A DNA stretch of 53,032 bases from Iphinoe sp. HA4291-MV1 (GCA_019359415.1 JAHHHH010000049.1:1-53032); one strand, 5' to 3'. Numbered from the stretch's first letter, positions 26,262 to 35,887 are shown. A program made the numbers and translations. Notes: generated from the letters alone by a model not told the origin.

Positions 26262-27098
26262 TTAGAAAAAATTTGCCGTCAAACGTACAGTTGCTGTATG
26301 GCTAGCTTCCGGTTCTAACACACTCAAGCGTTCACCTGTATTGAGAGCGTTACGGGCAGCGCTCCACGGTTCCAAGCAGTAATAGTCTTTGCCAATAACC
26401 GTCCAAAAGACGAGAGTAGAATATGTGTCGTCATATTCCAGCTTCAATTTCAACTTGCGAGCATTATCTGTAACTGTAGCTGATTTACCGTTTAGCTGCT
26501 TAAAAGCGACATCAATTTCATCGCGGTTATAGTCAAAATCCCCGTTAAACAAGTGAATTTCTTTGGTTATTTGGTCTTGGTACTCTTGCGAGGGTATTTC
26601 AAACTTAAGTTGATTTTTATCCACTGTTAAAAAGTAAGGATGTAAACCTGTAGAAAAAGGCATTTGTTCAGTGGAAAGATTGGTGTACTTCTGTCTGATT
26701 TCTAATGTATTGCCTTGTATTTGATAAGTAAAAGCGAGTTTAAACTCAAAAGGGTAAACAGCGCGTGTTTGCTCGTTGCTGCTTAAGGCTAAAGTCAGGC
26801 TGGCTTTTTCTGGAGTCACTTGGTCTTCGATAAATTCCCAAGGCAAATCACGGGCAAAACCGTGTTGTTTGAGAGTGTATTGCTTGTCGTTGAGAGTATA
26901 AGTGTTATTGGGTAAGTTCCCGCAGATGGGAAACAAAATTGGAATTCCACCTCTGACACTCAATTGAGGATTAGCAAAACGTTCCTCGTCCAGGTAAAGA
27001 ATTTCTTGATTTTGTACTCGCCAGCTAGTGATAATACCACCTCTTTCTGGTACAACTTCCAGCCGAGATTGATTTGTTTGAATGTAGAATTTCTTCAT
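26262..27098 (-). CDS. Aldose 1-epimerase/YeaD-like protein
   Basis: 278 aa of the galactose mutarotase-like fold. Visible: GGIITSWRVQ, RGGIPILFPICGNLPNN, KQHGFARDLPWEF (catalytic-type His), GLHPYFL (second His) and CLEPWSAARNALNTG (Glu). This motif set is that of the glucose-6-phosphate 1-epimerase group rather than GalM, so a sugar-phosphate substrate in the cytosol is likely. I start at the ATG at 27098 (MKKFYIQ), as the fold begins there; an in-frame ATG 30 bases upstream is possible and neither has a strong ribosome site. It is a single gene, 119 bp from pdhA on the same strand and separated from it by a hairpin. Confidence 0.85.
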   Translation of the reverse strand: MKKFYIQTNQSRLEVVPERGGIITSWRVQNQEILYLDEERFANPQLSVRGGIPILFPICGNLPNNTYTLNDKQYTLKQHGFARDLPWEFIEDQVTPEKASLTLALSSNEQTRAVYPFEFKLAFTYQIQGNTLEIRQKYTNLSTEQMPFSTGLHPYFLTVDKNQLKFEIPSQEYQDQITKEIHLFNGDFDYNRDEIDVAFKQLNGKSATVTDNARKLKLKLEYDDTYSTLVFWTVIGKDYYCLEPWSAARNALNTGERLSVLEPEASHTATVRLTANFF

Positions 27099-27153
27099 TG
27101 CACTGCCATGGTTGAAGTGTGCTTGCAAACGCGTTTTTCAGTATTTAGTTTTG

Positions 27154-27191
27154 AGTGCTGAGTCTTTTCTTTCCACTGAGTACTCAGCACT
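27154..27191 (-). terminator. Hairpin between pdhA and the epimerase-like gene
   Basis: AGTGCTGAGT and ACTCAGCACT are perfect 10-bp arms around 18 bases, just after the pdhA stop. The following minus-strand sequence is only moderately T-rich, so this may be a processed hairpin or a terminator. Confidence 0.45.
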
Positions 27192-27217
27192 GAGCACACC
27201 CTACAGAAAACCGCTTT

Positions 27218-28255
27218 TTATTCGTCTTCTGCAAATACAAAGCGATACAACTCGCTAGGGTTGGGTTCGGGACTACTTTGGGCAAATGTCACTGCTTCGT
27301 CGATAACTTGCTGCACCTGTCGGTCAATTGTCTTAAGTTCTTCATCAGAAACCAAGTTTTGCTCGACCAAATAAGTAGCAAATCTCTTGATTGGGTCACG
27401 AGCAAACCAAAACTCTTTCTCAGCCTTAGTTCGCAGTTCATCTGGGTCAGCCAGAGAGTGACCCCGGAAACGGTAAGTCAATGCTTCAATTAAAGTAGGA
27501 CCATTCCCAGCACGAGCACGAGCTACGGCTTCCTGAGCGACTGCTCGCACCGCCAGAATATCCATACCGTCTACTTCCACTCCAGCCATGTTAAATACGC
27601 TGGCTTTTTGATAGATCTCTGGTTGGGAAGTCGCCCGTTCGTGAGCCATGCCGATCGCCCACTTATTATTTTCTACCACAAAAAGAATTGGCAGTTTCCA
27701 CAGCGCCGCCATATTCAACGTCTCGAAAAACTGACCGTTATTTGCAGCTCCATCGCCAAAAAAACAAGCGCTCACTTGGTCAGCGCTTTCATCACCTAAC
27801 ACTTCGCGGCGGTATTTCGTTTGAAAAGCCGCCCCAGCAGCAACGGGAATACCCTCAGCCACAAAAGCATAACCACCTAGCATGCGATGTTCACTAGAAA
27901 ACATATGCATTGAACCACCGCGTCCTTTGCTGCACCCTGTGGCTTTACCAAATAGCTCTGCCATGACTTCTTTTGCAGGTACTCCCGCACTTAGAGCATG
28001 AACGTGGTCGCGGTAAGTACTGCACACGAAATCTTCACCTGGTCGCATCGCTCCTTTAATCACACCGCTAGATACGGCTTCCTGACCGTTGTACAGGTGG
28101 ACAAAACCAAACATTTTGCCCCTGTAGTACATCTCGGCACATTTGTCTTCAAAGGTGCGCCCTAGTACCATATCCTCATACAACAGCAATCCTTCTTCTT
28201 TAGTTATTTGTACCGTAGCTGCATCAAATTTGGGTAATGTGCGTTCTTGAATCAT
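27218..28255 (-). CDS. pdhA: Pyruvate dehydrogenase E1 component, alpha subunit
   Basis: The thiamine-diphosphate subunit that decarboxylates pyruvate and, with E1 beta, E2 and E3, makes acetyl-CoA. 345 aa from the ATG at 28255 ([10 protein letters not shown]). It contains the TPP/Mg motif [17 protein letters not shown] with the NN end in VENNKWAIG, the phosphorylation-loop-like [15 protein letters not shown], and [16 protein letters not shown]. Earlier in-frame starts up to 28303 add residues not expected for the family. E1 beta is not adjacent, which is normal in cyanobacteria where pdh genes are scattered. Upstream is a heptamer repeat and a gene-free kilobase. Confidence 0.95.
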   Translation of the reverse strand: MIQERTLPKFDAATVQITKEEGLLLYEDMVLGRTFEDKCAEMYYRGKMFGFVHLYNGQEAVSSGVIKGAMRPGEDFVCSTYRDHVHALSAGVPAKEVMAELFGKATGCSKGRGGSMHMFSSEHRMLGGYAFVAEGIPVAAGAAFQTKYRREVLGDESADQVSACFFGDGAANNGQFFETLNMAALWKLPILFVVENNKWAIGMAHERATSQPEIYQKASVFNMAGVEVDGMDILAVRAVAQEAVARARAGNGPTLIEALTYRFRGHSLADPDELRTKAEKEFWFARDPIKRFATYLVEQNLVSDEELKTIDRQVQQVIDEAVTFAQSSPEPNPSELYRFVFAEDE

Positions 28256-28284
28256 TATTTCTGAGTATTCCTGTGTTGAAAATA

Positions 28285-28314
28285 GGGAATGGGCAATGGG
28301 CAATGGGCAATGGG
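28285..28314. repeat. GGGCAAT heptamer tandem repeat
   Basis: About four units of GGGCAAT (the CCCATTG family) in the pdhA upstream region, with the same core as at 19617 and 35945. Confidence 0.9.
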
Positions 28315-29342
28315 AAAGACATTTTCATTGCAAGGTTCGTGAGATTTTCCCGTGATTAGCTGACTCTAAGATGCAATTTACATTTGTGCTGGTGAGTGAA
28401 AGCGTTGCGGTGCAATAGCACTTCGCCTCTGAGGGCTGTTGTAAAACTTAAAGTTACGATTTGAGATAAGTTGCACTTCATAAGCGTAAGCTTGTGAAGT
28501 ACCCACCACCAAATCGGAGTATCTCTAACTAGTGCTTGCTCTCCAGTTTCATCGGTCAGTACCATGTTAGGAACATTACAAGAATGTCGGCAACCTACCT
28601 GTCCTCGCGATGATTTTACCTGTCCTCGCGAGGTTTGGGACTCGCCCCTTACTCCCGCACACCCGTGTGTACTCTGGCTGCAACCCGCCTCCCGCAGGTT
28701 GTTTTGAATTGTTGTACACGATGCTCATGCATTGTTCCCTAGAAATTGAGCATCATCTTGTTCTACAGCAATCGGTAGTATGTCAATCTTGGTTTCTAGG
28801 CTACTTACCAAAATAGCAAGTTTTCTGCATATTTATTAACAATTTCGGGAAATGGTACCAAAAGTCAGTATTTTTCTGTAGATTATTGTAATCAAAGAAT
28901 AATTTATGATAGACTTGGGTTCGCTATATATTAGCAAACTTTTGTGGTGCTTCTTTCACCATATGCTGCAGAAAGTCCCTCTGAACCAGTTGCAGGAATG
29001 GTCATTCCATAAATCCCGAAAAAAGAATAAAAAAATACTCCTACCAAGAAACCATTACTTATGCTGCCATCGGAAATGTTGTAGTCAATTTTTGGTTTGT
29101 CAAATAGATTGCAATTTAAATAAGCCAAAAATAATAAAAGTATTCTTAAAAAGATTGGATACTTATCAGAATCGGCAAAACACTAGTACCATAACAAAAA
29201 CATATCATTGTCAGAGCACTAGTAAGGTTGTTGCAAAACATACCTGTAGTGTGAAATCAATAGGTAACTGTTGTGGCACTTTTTTACCAGCCTGGAATAC
29301 TCTAAGAGAATTATATTAATCGTGCTGCAGGGGAAGTGAGCC
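28315..29342. other. Gene-free kilobase with hairpins upstream of pdhA and zipN
   Basis: No recognised gene in 1 kb. On the minus strand 28370-28565 has several hairpins (CTTCACAAGC-TTAC-GCTTATGAAG; AGTGC-TATT-GCAC) and could be a structured leader or small RNA, though a 69-codon frame also spans it. ACCTGTCCTCGCGA occurs twice (28597-28610 and 28618-28631). Frames at 28906-29319 (plus) and 28931-29128 (minus) have no recognised product. The zipN promoter should be in the last 150 bases. Confidence 0.4.
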
Positions 29343-31655
29343 GTGCGAATTCCGCTAGATTACTACAGAATTTTAGGGATACCAATGGCGGCAAGTGAGG
29401 AACAGTTGCGGCAGGCATATGGCGATCGCGTTGTGCAATTGCCGCGCCGTGAGTATTCCCAAGCAGCAATTACATCTCGAAAAAACTTAATAGAAGAAGC
29501 TTACGTTGTTCTGTGTGATCCAAAAGAACGTAAAACATACGACCAGCTTTACCTTGCCCATGCCTATGGTTCTGACAGCACTTCAAGTGGCGCAGTTGCT
29601 GTTGAAAGTCGCAAGCCAATGGGTGATGTTGATTCTCAAGCTCTTAGTATTGACGTTTCCCAAGATGAATTGGTTGGTGCTTTATTGATTCTACAGGAGC
29701 TTGGAGAATATGAACTTGTTTTAAAACTGGGTCGTCCATACCTGGTTAATAAAAATGGTATGGGCAGTATCCAAGGCAACACAGAGGATATAGAGGAAGT
29801 TTCTTCTCCTAGTGAACGTCCAGACGTTGTACTTACGGTTTCTCTCGCTTGTTTAGAACTAGGTCGCGAGGAATGGCAGCAAAGTCACTACGAAAATGCT
29901 GCGATTTTCTTAGAAACAGGAGAGGAACTCTTAGCACGCGAAGGGTTATTCCCCAACGTTCGCTCGGAAATCCAGTTTGATTTGTATAGATTGCGACCCT
30001 ATCGCATTTTAGAATTACTTGCACTACCTGAAGAACAAACCACAGGACGAAAACAAGGGTTGCAATTATTGCATGATATTTTAGATGAGCGTGGTGGCAT
30101 TGATGGTACAGGAGACGATAAATCTGGTCTAAGTACGGATGATTTTCTACGATTTATTCAGCAACTGCGTAACTACTTGACAGTTGCAGAGCAGCACAAT
30201 CTGTTTGAAGGAGAAAGCAAGCGTCCCTCAGCAGTCGCCACCTATTTAGCAGTTTATGCTTTGATAGCACGGGGATTTGCCCAACGTCAACCCGCATTAA
30301 CTCGTCAAGCAAAGCAAATGCTGCTTCGCCTGGGTAGACGTCAAGATGTACATTTAGAACAGTCACTCTGTGCGCTCCTTTTAGGGCAAACAGAAGAAGC
30401 AAGTCGTGCCTTAGAACTCTCGCAAGAGTACGAGGCTTTAGCTTTTATTCGAGAAAATTCTCAAGACTCTCCAGACCTTTTACCAGGACTGTGTTTATAT
30501 GGGGAACGCTGGTTGCAAAACGAAGTGTTTCCAAACTTTCGAGATTTGGTAGAACAGCCAGCTTCCCTAAAAGATTATTTTGCCGACCAACAAGTGCAAG
30601 CTTATTTAGAAGCTTTACCCACAGAAGCAGAACCCACACATTCAGGGACTGGGATGAACCGCCAGACTTCCCAAACACACGAAACCACTCGTCAGAGTCG
30701 CCGCCATAATTCCACAGTAGTTGAGGGAAAATTCCCAACTCAAAAAACTTCCAACTCAGAAACACCAGCCACATCAACCTTTTCCTCACCCAGTTACACG
30801 ACGACATCATCCTCTTCATCAGGTACCTGGAGTCCACAAGCCGAAACACCTATAGCACCACTTCCCAACACAGACCCCACTACCAAAGGAACTTACCACA
30901 ACTTGAATAGTCGGTCCAAACATCCGACAGCACCTCCTCAAGGGCAAACTCAAAGGAGGCGCAAACGCAGTCCATCTGCTAGTTCAGGAAGTGGATCAGA
31001 TAATCGTCATGGGTATGCTCATCGTCGGCAAGTTTTTGCCCGTACAACTCCCGCACAAATGCGATTGGTGCGGATAGTGTTTGTTTCATTGGGGAGTCTA
31101 TTGGTACTATGGTTGTTAATTTCCACAACTGTTGGATTGTTCAAAAATCTGTTTTTCCCTGGACCCTCCTTGAAAGGTGAACAGTTATCAGTTCAACTCA
31201 ATCAACCCTCAGTCCCCATTCCTGAGCAAAATAGCAAACTACAATTACCAGCAGGAACACTCACTGAAGCGACAGCAGAGGAAATGATTCAGGCTTGGCT
31301 AGATACCAAAGCTGCAGCTTTCGGACCTAACCACGAGATTGATGGTTTGAAGAATATTTTAGTGGGTTCAACCTTGATAAAATGGCAGGGATGGGCACAG
31401 CAGGAAAAGACCGATAACCGCTATCGGAAATACGAACATAGCGTGAAAGTAGAATCTCTGGAGGCAAATCAAGCTGACCAGCATTACGCTGCGGTAGAAG
31501 CTTCGGTAACTGAAGCCACACAGTATTATGAGAATAGTCAGATCAAAAAATCTGATAATGAAAAGTTGCGAGTGAGATATGAATTTGTTCGCATAGATGG
31601 TTCGTGGCGTATCCGGGATATGTCAGTTCTGAACAAGATCAGTATGATTTTTTAG
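29343..31655 (+). CDS. zipN: Cell division protein ZipN/Ftn2 (ARC6 homologue)
   Basis: Membrane anchor and organiser of the FtsZ ring in cyanobacteria; the plastid homologue is ARC6. 770 aa from a GTG. The N-terminus is a J-domain-like fold (DYYRILGIPMAASEEQLRQA to KTYDQLYLAHAYG); the HPD motif of true DnaJ is absent, as in Ftn2. A helical cytoplasmic region follows, with a Ser/Pro/Thr-rich low-complexity stretch (about 430-560). Next come a single membrane helix (about 578-603, VFVSLGSLLVLWLLISTTVG) and the conserved C-terminal ARC6/IMS domain (EATAEEMIQAWLDTKAAAFG to WRIRDMSVL). GTG is chosen because the fold starts immediately. It is a single gene. Confidence 0.93.
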   Translation: MRIPLDYYRILGIPMAASEEQLRQAYGDRVVQLPRREYSQAAITSRKNLIEEAYVVLCDPKERKTYDQLYLAHAYGSDSTSSGAVAVESRKPMGDVDSQALSIDVSQDELVGALLILQELGEYELVLKLGRPYLVNKNGMGSIQGNTEDIEEVSSPSERPDVVLTVSLACLELGREEWQQSHYENAAIFLETGEELLAREGLFPNVRSEIQFDLYRLRPYRILELLALPEEQTTGRKQGLQLLHDILDERGGIDGTGDDKSGLSTDDFLRFIQQLRNYLTVAEQHNLFEGESKRPSAVATYLAVYALIARGFAQRQPALTRQAKQMLLRLGRRQDVHLEQSLCALLLGQTEEASRALELSQEYEALAFIRENSQDSPDLLPGLCLYGERWLQNEVFPNFRDLVEQPASLKDYFADQQVQAYLEALPTEAEPTHSGTGMNRQTSQTHETTRQSRRHNSTVVEGKFPTQKTSNSETPATSTFSSPSYTTTSSSSSGTWSPQAETPIAPLPNTDPTTKGTYHNLNSRSKHPTAPPQGQTQRRRKRSPSASSGSGSDNRHGYAHRRQVFARTTPAQMRLVRIVFVSLGSLLVLWLLISTTVGLFKNLFFPGPSLKGEQLSVQLNQPSVPIPEQNSKLQLPAGTLTEATAEEMIQAWLDTKAAAFGPNHEIDGLKNILVGSTLIKWQGWAQQEKTDNRYRKYEHSVKVESLEANQADQHYAAVEASVTEATQYYENSQIKKSDNEKLRVRYEFVRIDGSWRIRDMSVLNKISMIF

Positions 31656-31785
31656 ATTTGAAAAATTAGGGCGACGCCCAAAAAAAACAGCGCCTATACT
31701 ATAGTGGCAAGAAAAAATGCTCCCTGTTTATGTAGCCCTGAATTCCATTCGCCAGGGCAATGTGTGTGAGCAAGTAGGCTAAAAT

Positions 31786-32616
31786 ATGATTCTTAAAAAC
31801 TATCAATTTCACTATTCTTTCAATGGTAACCCAGGTAAACCACTTATACTATTTTTACACGGTTTCATGGGGAACAGTCATGAATTTGATGAAGCCATCT
31901 TATTACTATCTGATGAATTTTACTGCCTGACAGTTGACCTTCCTGGACATGGAGAAACTAAAGTTTTGAGTGGTGACGAGTGTTATACAATGCCAAACAC
32001 TGCTCATGCGATAATCAACTTATTGGATAATTTAAACATTACCAAATGTTTTTTAGTTGGTTATTCAATGGGTGGAAGATTAGCTTTATACCTTACCCTG
32101 CATTTTCCTCACCGTTTTCCTAAAGTTGTTTTGGAATCAGCTTCTCCTGGTTTATTAACAGAAGCAGAACGAGTAGAACGAGTTAAACGTGATGAGCAAA
32201 TAGCCAGGAAATTAGAAAGAAGCATTGATAGAAATGACTTTGCTACTTTTCTTGCGAATTGGTATAGTCAAACAATTTTTGGAACCATTAAAAATCACCC
32301 CCAATTTCAAAGCCTTATAGAAGTTCGTTTACAAAATAATTCAATTGAGTTAGCGAAATCACTTCGATTCATGGGTACAGGATGTCAACCTTCTTTGTGG
32401 GAAAAACTGAAAGAGAATATGAATCTTTTGCTTTTATTAGCAGGAGAGTATGATGAGAAATTCATAGAGATTAATACAGAAATGACGAAAATTTGTGAAT
32501 TTTGCCAGCTAAAAATAGTTAGTCATTCAGGGCATAACATTCATTTTGAGAATGTTAAGATATTTATTGAAAGTATTAAAGAATTTTTTGTTGTTGCATT
32601 ATTTAAGACGAAATAA
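31786..32616 (+). CDS. menH: MenH-like alpha/beta hydrolase (SHCHC synthase)
   Basis: 276 aa. Probable 2-succinyl-6-hydroxy-2,4-cyclohexadiene-1-carboxylate synthase of phylloquinone (photosystem I A1 quinone) synthesis. Motifs: FLHGFMGNSHEFDE (oxyanion loop), LPGHGET, the nucleophile Ser94 in GYSMGGRLALYL, an Asp near LLAGEYDEKF and the His in SHSGHNIHFEN. The MGGRLALY version of the elbow and the HFEN end are typical of MenH. The gene is A/T-rich compared with zipN. It is a single gene, followed by a MITE-like repeat. Confidence 0.8.
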   Translation: MILKNYQFHYSFNGNPGKPLILFLHGFMGNSHEFDEAILLLSDEFYCLTVDLPGHGETKVLSGDECYTMPNTAHAIINLLDNLNITKCFLVGYSMGGRLALYLTLHFPHRFPKVVLESASPGLLTEAERVERVKRDEQIARKLERSIDRNDFATFLANWYSQTIFGTIKNHPQFQSLIEVRLQNNSIELAKSLRFMGTGCQPSLWEKLKENMNLLLLLAGEYDEKFIEINTEMTKICEFCQLKIVSHSGHNIHFENVKIFIESIKEFFVVALFKTK

Positions 32617-32632
32617 CTGCAAACCCAAGTTG

Positions 32633-32785
32633 CTATAGCAATTCTAGATGAATTGTGAAAATTGAAAAACAAGATCCCCTACTTCGTAAAAGTTGTCGGG
32701 TATCTTGTTGTTCACGTAAGCCCTACGGGCAGGCTCCGCCAACGCGCAGCGTGCCCGCAGGGCTTATGATTTAGGATTGCTATAG
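32633..32785. mobile_element. MITE-like element with CTATAGCAAT ends
   Basis: 153 bp. Ends CTATAGCAATTCTA and TAGGATTGCTATAG pair with one mismatch. Inside are AACAAGAT/ATCTTGTT arms and a GC-rich hairpin (AAGCCCTACGGGCAGGC to GCCCGCAGGGCTT). No coding capacity. It lies 17 bases after menH and may serve as its terminator. Confidence 0.75.
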
Positions 32786-32816
32786 TTATGGAAAAAAACA
32801 TCCAAAGAGAATTCAA

Positions 32817-33488
32817 CTACCTTGATTTTCCAGTCGCTTTTAATTCCTCTTGCAAAATTTTCTGATAAATCTTAGGTAAATATGGACTCACAGAATTAGT
32901 TTCTATACCATATCCCAAACTTGTCCAAGTAGGAGACAACTGCTGCAAAACTTCTTTTAACTTTCCTTGACTTAGCTGTTGAGAAATATCAGTTCCCCAA
33001 AATTGAGAGTCACTTAACCAACGATAAACTACTACGTCTTGATACTCTGGTTCAAAACTATAAGAAACCCAAAACATAAATCGTCCTGGGTTTGGGTGAT
33101 AGCGGGGAGCTATGGTATTCCATGTCGTATTAATCATTTGATATCTACCTGCAGCGGTAGAACAATTACCTTTGTTAGGACCTGTAACAATAGTGACGCA
33201 GACTTCAGGATGGCGGCTAAGGTTGTTAACGTGCTGTCCACCGTACAATACTGAATAAGGACGGTTGCTATTTGCTTCGCTTGCTGAGATAGTTCGCATC
33301 AAAGCACGGATATAAGGATCACCCCCTTTCATGACTAAGGGAGGCTGTTTTTTACGAAATGTGGGATCGGTATGCGATCGCAAATCTCCAAATATGTACC
33401 ACTGCAATAAACACACGAAGCCAAGAAGCGCGGCTATTGGTCCTATGAGTTGTTCAACGCCGCCTTTGCGTTCTAAGCCTTTCTTCAG
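32817..33488 (-). CDS. Lysozyme-like glycoside hydrolase (GH104/GH24 type), membrane-anchored
   Basis: Muramidase-like enzyme that cuts peptidoglycan. The folded part has ALMRTISASEANSNRPYSVL (catalytic Glu), YGGQHVNNLSRHP, TAAGRYQMINTTWNTIAP and a helical end, typical of phage-type GH104. I start at a CTG at 33488: no ATG, GTG or TTG lies in frame upstream of a GTG at 33416, while a TAAGGAG ribosome site sits exactly 7 bases before this CTG. The 24 added residues (KKGLERKGGVEQLIGPIAAL and so on) complete a basic N-terminus plus membrane helix (LIGPIAALLGFVCLLQWYI), otherwise cut in half. The protein then has 223 aa and is anchored facing the periplasm. It is likely a cell-wall remodelling enzyme or a domesticated phage gene. 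Confidence 0.78.
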   Translation of the reverse strand: MKKGLERKGGVEQLIGPIAALLGFVCLLQWYIFGDLRSHTDPTFRKKQPPLVMKGGDPYIRALMRTISASEANSNRPYSVLYGGQHVNNLSRHPEVCVTIVTGPNKGNCSTAAGRYQMINTTWNTIAPRYHPNPGRFMFWVSYSFEPEYQDVVVYRWLSDSQFWGTDISQQLSQGKLKEVLQQLSPTWTSLGYGIETNSVSPYLPKIYQKILQEELKATGKSR

Positions 33489-33640
33489 AGTCCGACTCCT
33501 TACAGTTACCTGCTATTGTCATCAAAATATAACAACAGTCTTCAACGTACTCATTCAGGAAAATTCACAAAATTAGTCAAAAGTCAACAGTCTTAAGTTA
33601 TTTGACTCTTGACTATTAACTTTTAACTTAGCACTTTTAG

Positions 33641-34300
33641 CTAAACAACGTTAGCAAAGAGTTCTCCAAAGTTTTTTGCGGGTGCGTTTTCCTTAGCAAC
33701 AATCTCCACGATTTTATTTTTTGCTGCTGGCTCAAAGAGCGCCTCAACACAAACCTGAGCGACTTTTTGCCGGGGAATGCTACCCTCGAACAATGTATCA
33801 GCAGTTTGCATCACGATTTGGTTGGAGTTATCTTCATTCCTTAAACCACCAGGTCGCACTATTGTATAGTTTAGACCGCTTTTCTGGATGTACTCCTCAG
33901 CTTGCTTTTTCCAATACAAAATCAGCCAGAACAAGTTCAAGGGATGGAAAAGCTGGGAAGCAGCCAAAGAAGAAACAAAGACAAAATGCTCTATTCCTTT
34001 AGCCTTTGCTGCATTTACCAAATTTTTAGTCCCTTCACAATCCACTTTATAAGGTCCAGTTGGATCAAAGCTTGGTTTTGCGCCAGTTGCACACAGTACC
34101 ACTGTACTATCTCCCAAAGCAACAGAAAGGGTTTCTGACTTTAACACATCCCCAATGACCAACTCAACATCAGCACTGAGAATACTCCTAGCTTTCTCTA
34201 CATCCCTGACTAAGGCACGAACGGGAATATTCCGCGCTATCAACTCTTGTACTATCCGGCGACCTGTTTCACCTGTTGCCCCTGCTACTAATGCTTTCAT
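33641..34300 (-). CDS. Atypical short-chain dehydrogenase, NAD(P)-binding
   Basis: 219 aa with the glycine-rich motif VAGATGETGRRIV at the N-terminus, then VRALVRDVEKA, VIGDVLKSETL and FVFVSSLAA. The active-site Tyr-x-x-x-Lys of classical SDRs is only hinted at (YWKKQAEEYIQKSGLNYTIV), as in the NmrA/Tic62-like atypical group. Plant relatives (Tic62, HCF173-like) bind NADP(H) in chloroplasts; in cyanobacteria such proteins assist photosystem assembly or redox sensing. The exact role is not readable here. ATG at 34300, single gene. Confidence 0.85.
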   Translation of the reverse strand: MKALVAGATGETGRRIVQELIARNIPVRALVRDVEKARSILSADVELVIGDVLKSETLSVALGDSTVVLCATGAKPSFDPTGPYKVDCEGTKNLVNAAKAKGIEHFVFVSSLAASQLFHPLNLFWLILYWKKQAEEYIQKSGLNYTIVRPGGLRNEDNSNQIVMQTADTLFEGSIPRQKVAQVCVEALFEPAAKNKIVEIVAKENAPAKNFGELFANVV

Positions 34301-34489
34301 AATAAACGCTATCGGTGGAAAACTAGTATCTGTTTTTCAGTTTCCTATTTTAGAGATTCTGTAGAAATTAGATAAACTACATGACAGATGATTGAGATTT
34401 CCGCCAAAATGGAGATTTGATACGAAATTGTTTACCTACCAAGGGAATTATTCATTTAGACAAAGCTCTTACTATAGAAGAATACTTTT

Positions 34490-35167
34490 ATGCTTTCAAA
34501 AAAACCAGATTATCAGTCTTTTGATACAACTGAAGCAACTTTATCTGTGACATCGACCCAAGAAGCTGGTGAGGATGCAACCCAAGAAGCAACAGGAACA
34601 CCAAGACGGTTTTACAGTCGTTATTGCGACTATATGGAAATGTATGCTACAGCTGGAACTGTTGCTGAATACCTCAATAATCACGCCTCATGGTTTTCGC
34701 GTTGTGCTGATCCCATGAAGGTGGAACCATTGGGGGAAAATAGTTATGCCTTAGTCGTTGGTCGTTTTGGCTCTTTTGGTTACGAAGTAGAACCAAAAAT
34801 TGGTTTGGAACTATTACCACCAGAGGAAGGAGTTTATCGTATCCGTACTGTTCCGATACCGGACTACCATACTCCTGGTTATGATGTGGATTATCAGGCT
34901 GCGCTACGGTTAAAAGAAAATGTGGCAAAATTATTTGCCACCTGCTTGAGTGAAATGACACTGGTGGAATGGGAATTAGATCTCACTGTTTATATTCACT
35001 TTCCCAAGTATATTCAGCGATTACCCAAATCTCTAATTTTATCTACAGGCGATCGCCTACTTAACCAAGTTGTCCGCCAAGTGTCCCGCCGTTTAACTTG
35101 CAAGGTACAGGAAGATTTTCACCAATCTTTGGGCATTCCTTTTCCTGTTGATCCCAAGAAAAAGTAG
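34490..35167 (+). CDS. DUF1997-family conserved protein
   Basis: 225 aa. The first 40 residues are polar and unlike the rest. The conserved part starts at RRFYSRYCDYMEMYATAGTV and includes WFSRCADPMKVEPLGENSYA, VVGRFGSFGYEVEPKIGLEL and LEWELDLTVYIHFP-like stretches, consistent with the DUF1997 family found in cyanobacteria and plants. No signal peptide, membrane helix or catalytic motif is visible. Function unknown. The fold is probably a lipid- or pigment-binding START/SRPBCC-like barrel, which is inference. Divergent from the SDR gene. Confidence 0.75.
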   Translation: MLSKKPDYQSFDTTEATLSVTSTQEAGEDATQEATGTPRRFYSRYCDYMEMYATAGTVAEYLNNHASWFSRCADPMKVEPLGENSYALVVGRFGSFGYEVEPKIGLELLPPEEGVYRIRTVPIPDYHTPGYDVDYQAALRLKENVAKLFATCLSEMTLVEWELDLTVYIHFPKYIQRLPKSLILSTGDRLLNQVVRQVSRRLTCKVQEDFHQSLGIPFPVDPKKK

Positions 35168-35220
35168 TCAGTCACTAGTCAATAGTCATTTGTTTTTTAC
35201 CAATGACTCATGACTCATGA

Positions 35221-35691
35221 CTACCCTTGAGTGAGAAGTTTTTGGACAATTCCCAACCCAGTGATAGCCTGCCAAGTAAAAAGACCTAAAAGCACAAAAT
35301 TTAATAGAATATGAGTCATACGCGCCCAATTTGCACCCTTTTGCATAAAAGGTGCCAGAGAAGCCGAGAAAGCAATCAGACTTGTCATACCAAGTCCTAC
35401 GAGTAGGTGAGGTCCAAAAAACAACTTACCATCATGGATGTAAGTGGCAGCCATACCACCGATAGCGCCCGTCACCATGAAAGCCAAAAGTATAGAACCG
35501 ATTTGGTAGTGTTTAACGTTGTATTTACCTTTGATTAATTCTTTCTTTTCTTCACCCTGAGCATTCCTTGTCCGTTGGACTTGCAGTCCCAGATACGCCC
35601 CATACAAGGAAAGTAGTAATAGTGCCCACATCAAAATGGGGTGAAAGAAGTTTAACCAATATTTAACTGATGATGAAAGTTCCAGACTCAT
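35221..35691 (-). CDS. DUF4079-family membrane protein
   Basis: 156 aa with four hydrophobic helices (WLNFFHPILMWALLLLSLY; IGSILLAFMVTGAIGGMAA; GPHLLVGLGMTSLIAFSASL; MTHILLNFVLLGLFTWQAI). Histidines in helices 1, 2 and 4 (FFHP, VKHYQ, MTHILLN) suggest b-type haem binding, as proposed for the DUF4079/cytochrome b561-like group. I use the ATG at 35691 (GAGGGG upstream); a frame open back to 35790 adds only polar residues. Function unknown; found in cyanobacteria and plastids. Confidence 0.8.
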   Translation of the reverse strand: MSLELSSSVKYWLNFFHPILMWALLLLSLYGAYLGLQVQRTRNAQGEEKKELIKGKYNVKHYQIGSILLAFMVTGAIGGMAATYIHDGKLFFGPHLLVGLGMTSLIAFSASLAPFMQKGANWARMTHILLNFVLLGLFTWQAITGLGIVQKLLTQG

Positions 35692-35804
35692 AGCTATTGC
35701 CCCTCTTCTTAAATCTTCATAAAAATTAGCATAACGCTTATTGGGAATGAGGAGATGGGATGATGAGGAGATGGGGAGATAAGGGGACAAATCAATTCAA
35801 AATC

Positions 35805-35887
35805 ACCGTATGCGCAAAGCGCAGGCTCCGCCAACGCGCAAGCGTGCCCTACGGGCAAGATTGGAGCGGAGGAAACCTCCGCTCCAA
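35805..35887. repeat. GC-rich repeat plus perfect 12-bp hairpin
   Basis: GCAGGCTCCGCCAACGCGCA (also at 32728) followed by TTGGAGCGGAGG - AAA - CCTCCGCTCCAA (35861-35887). The hairpin could be a terminator for either strand, although no T-run follows. Confidence 0.75.

Noticed and set aside
28906-29319. 137-codon frame upstream of zipN
   Set aside because: Lys/Asn/Cys-rich translation of AT-rich DNA with no domain; an opposite-strand frame at 28931-29128 is equally unconvincing.
29343-31655. DnaJ chaperone
   Set aside because: The J-like N-terminus lacks HPD; the late membrane helix and C-terminal domain are those of Ftn2/ARC6.
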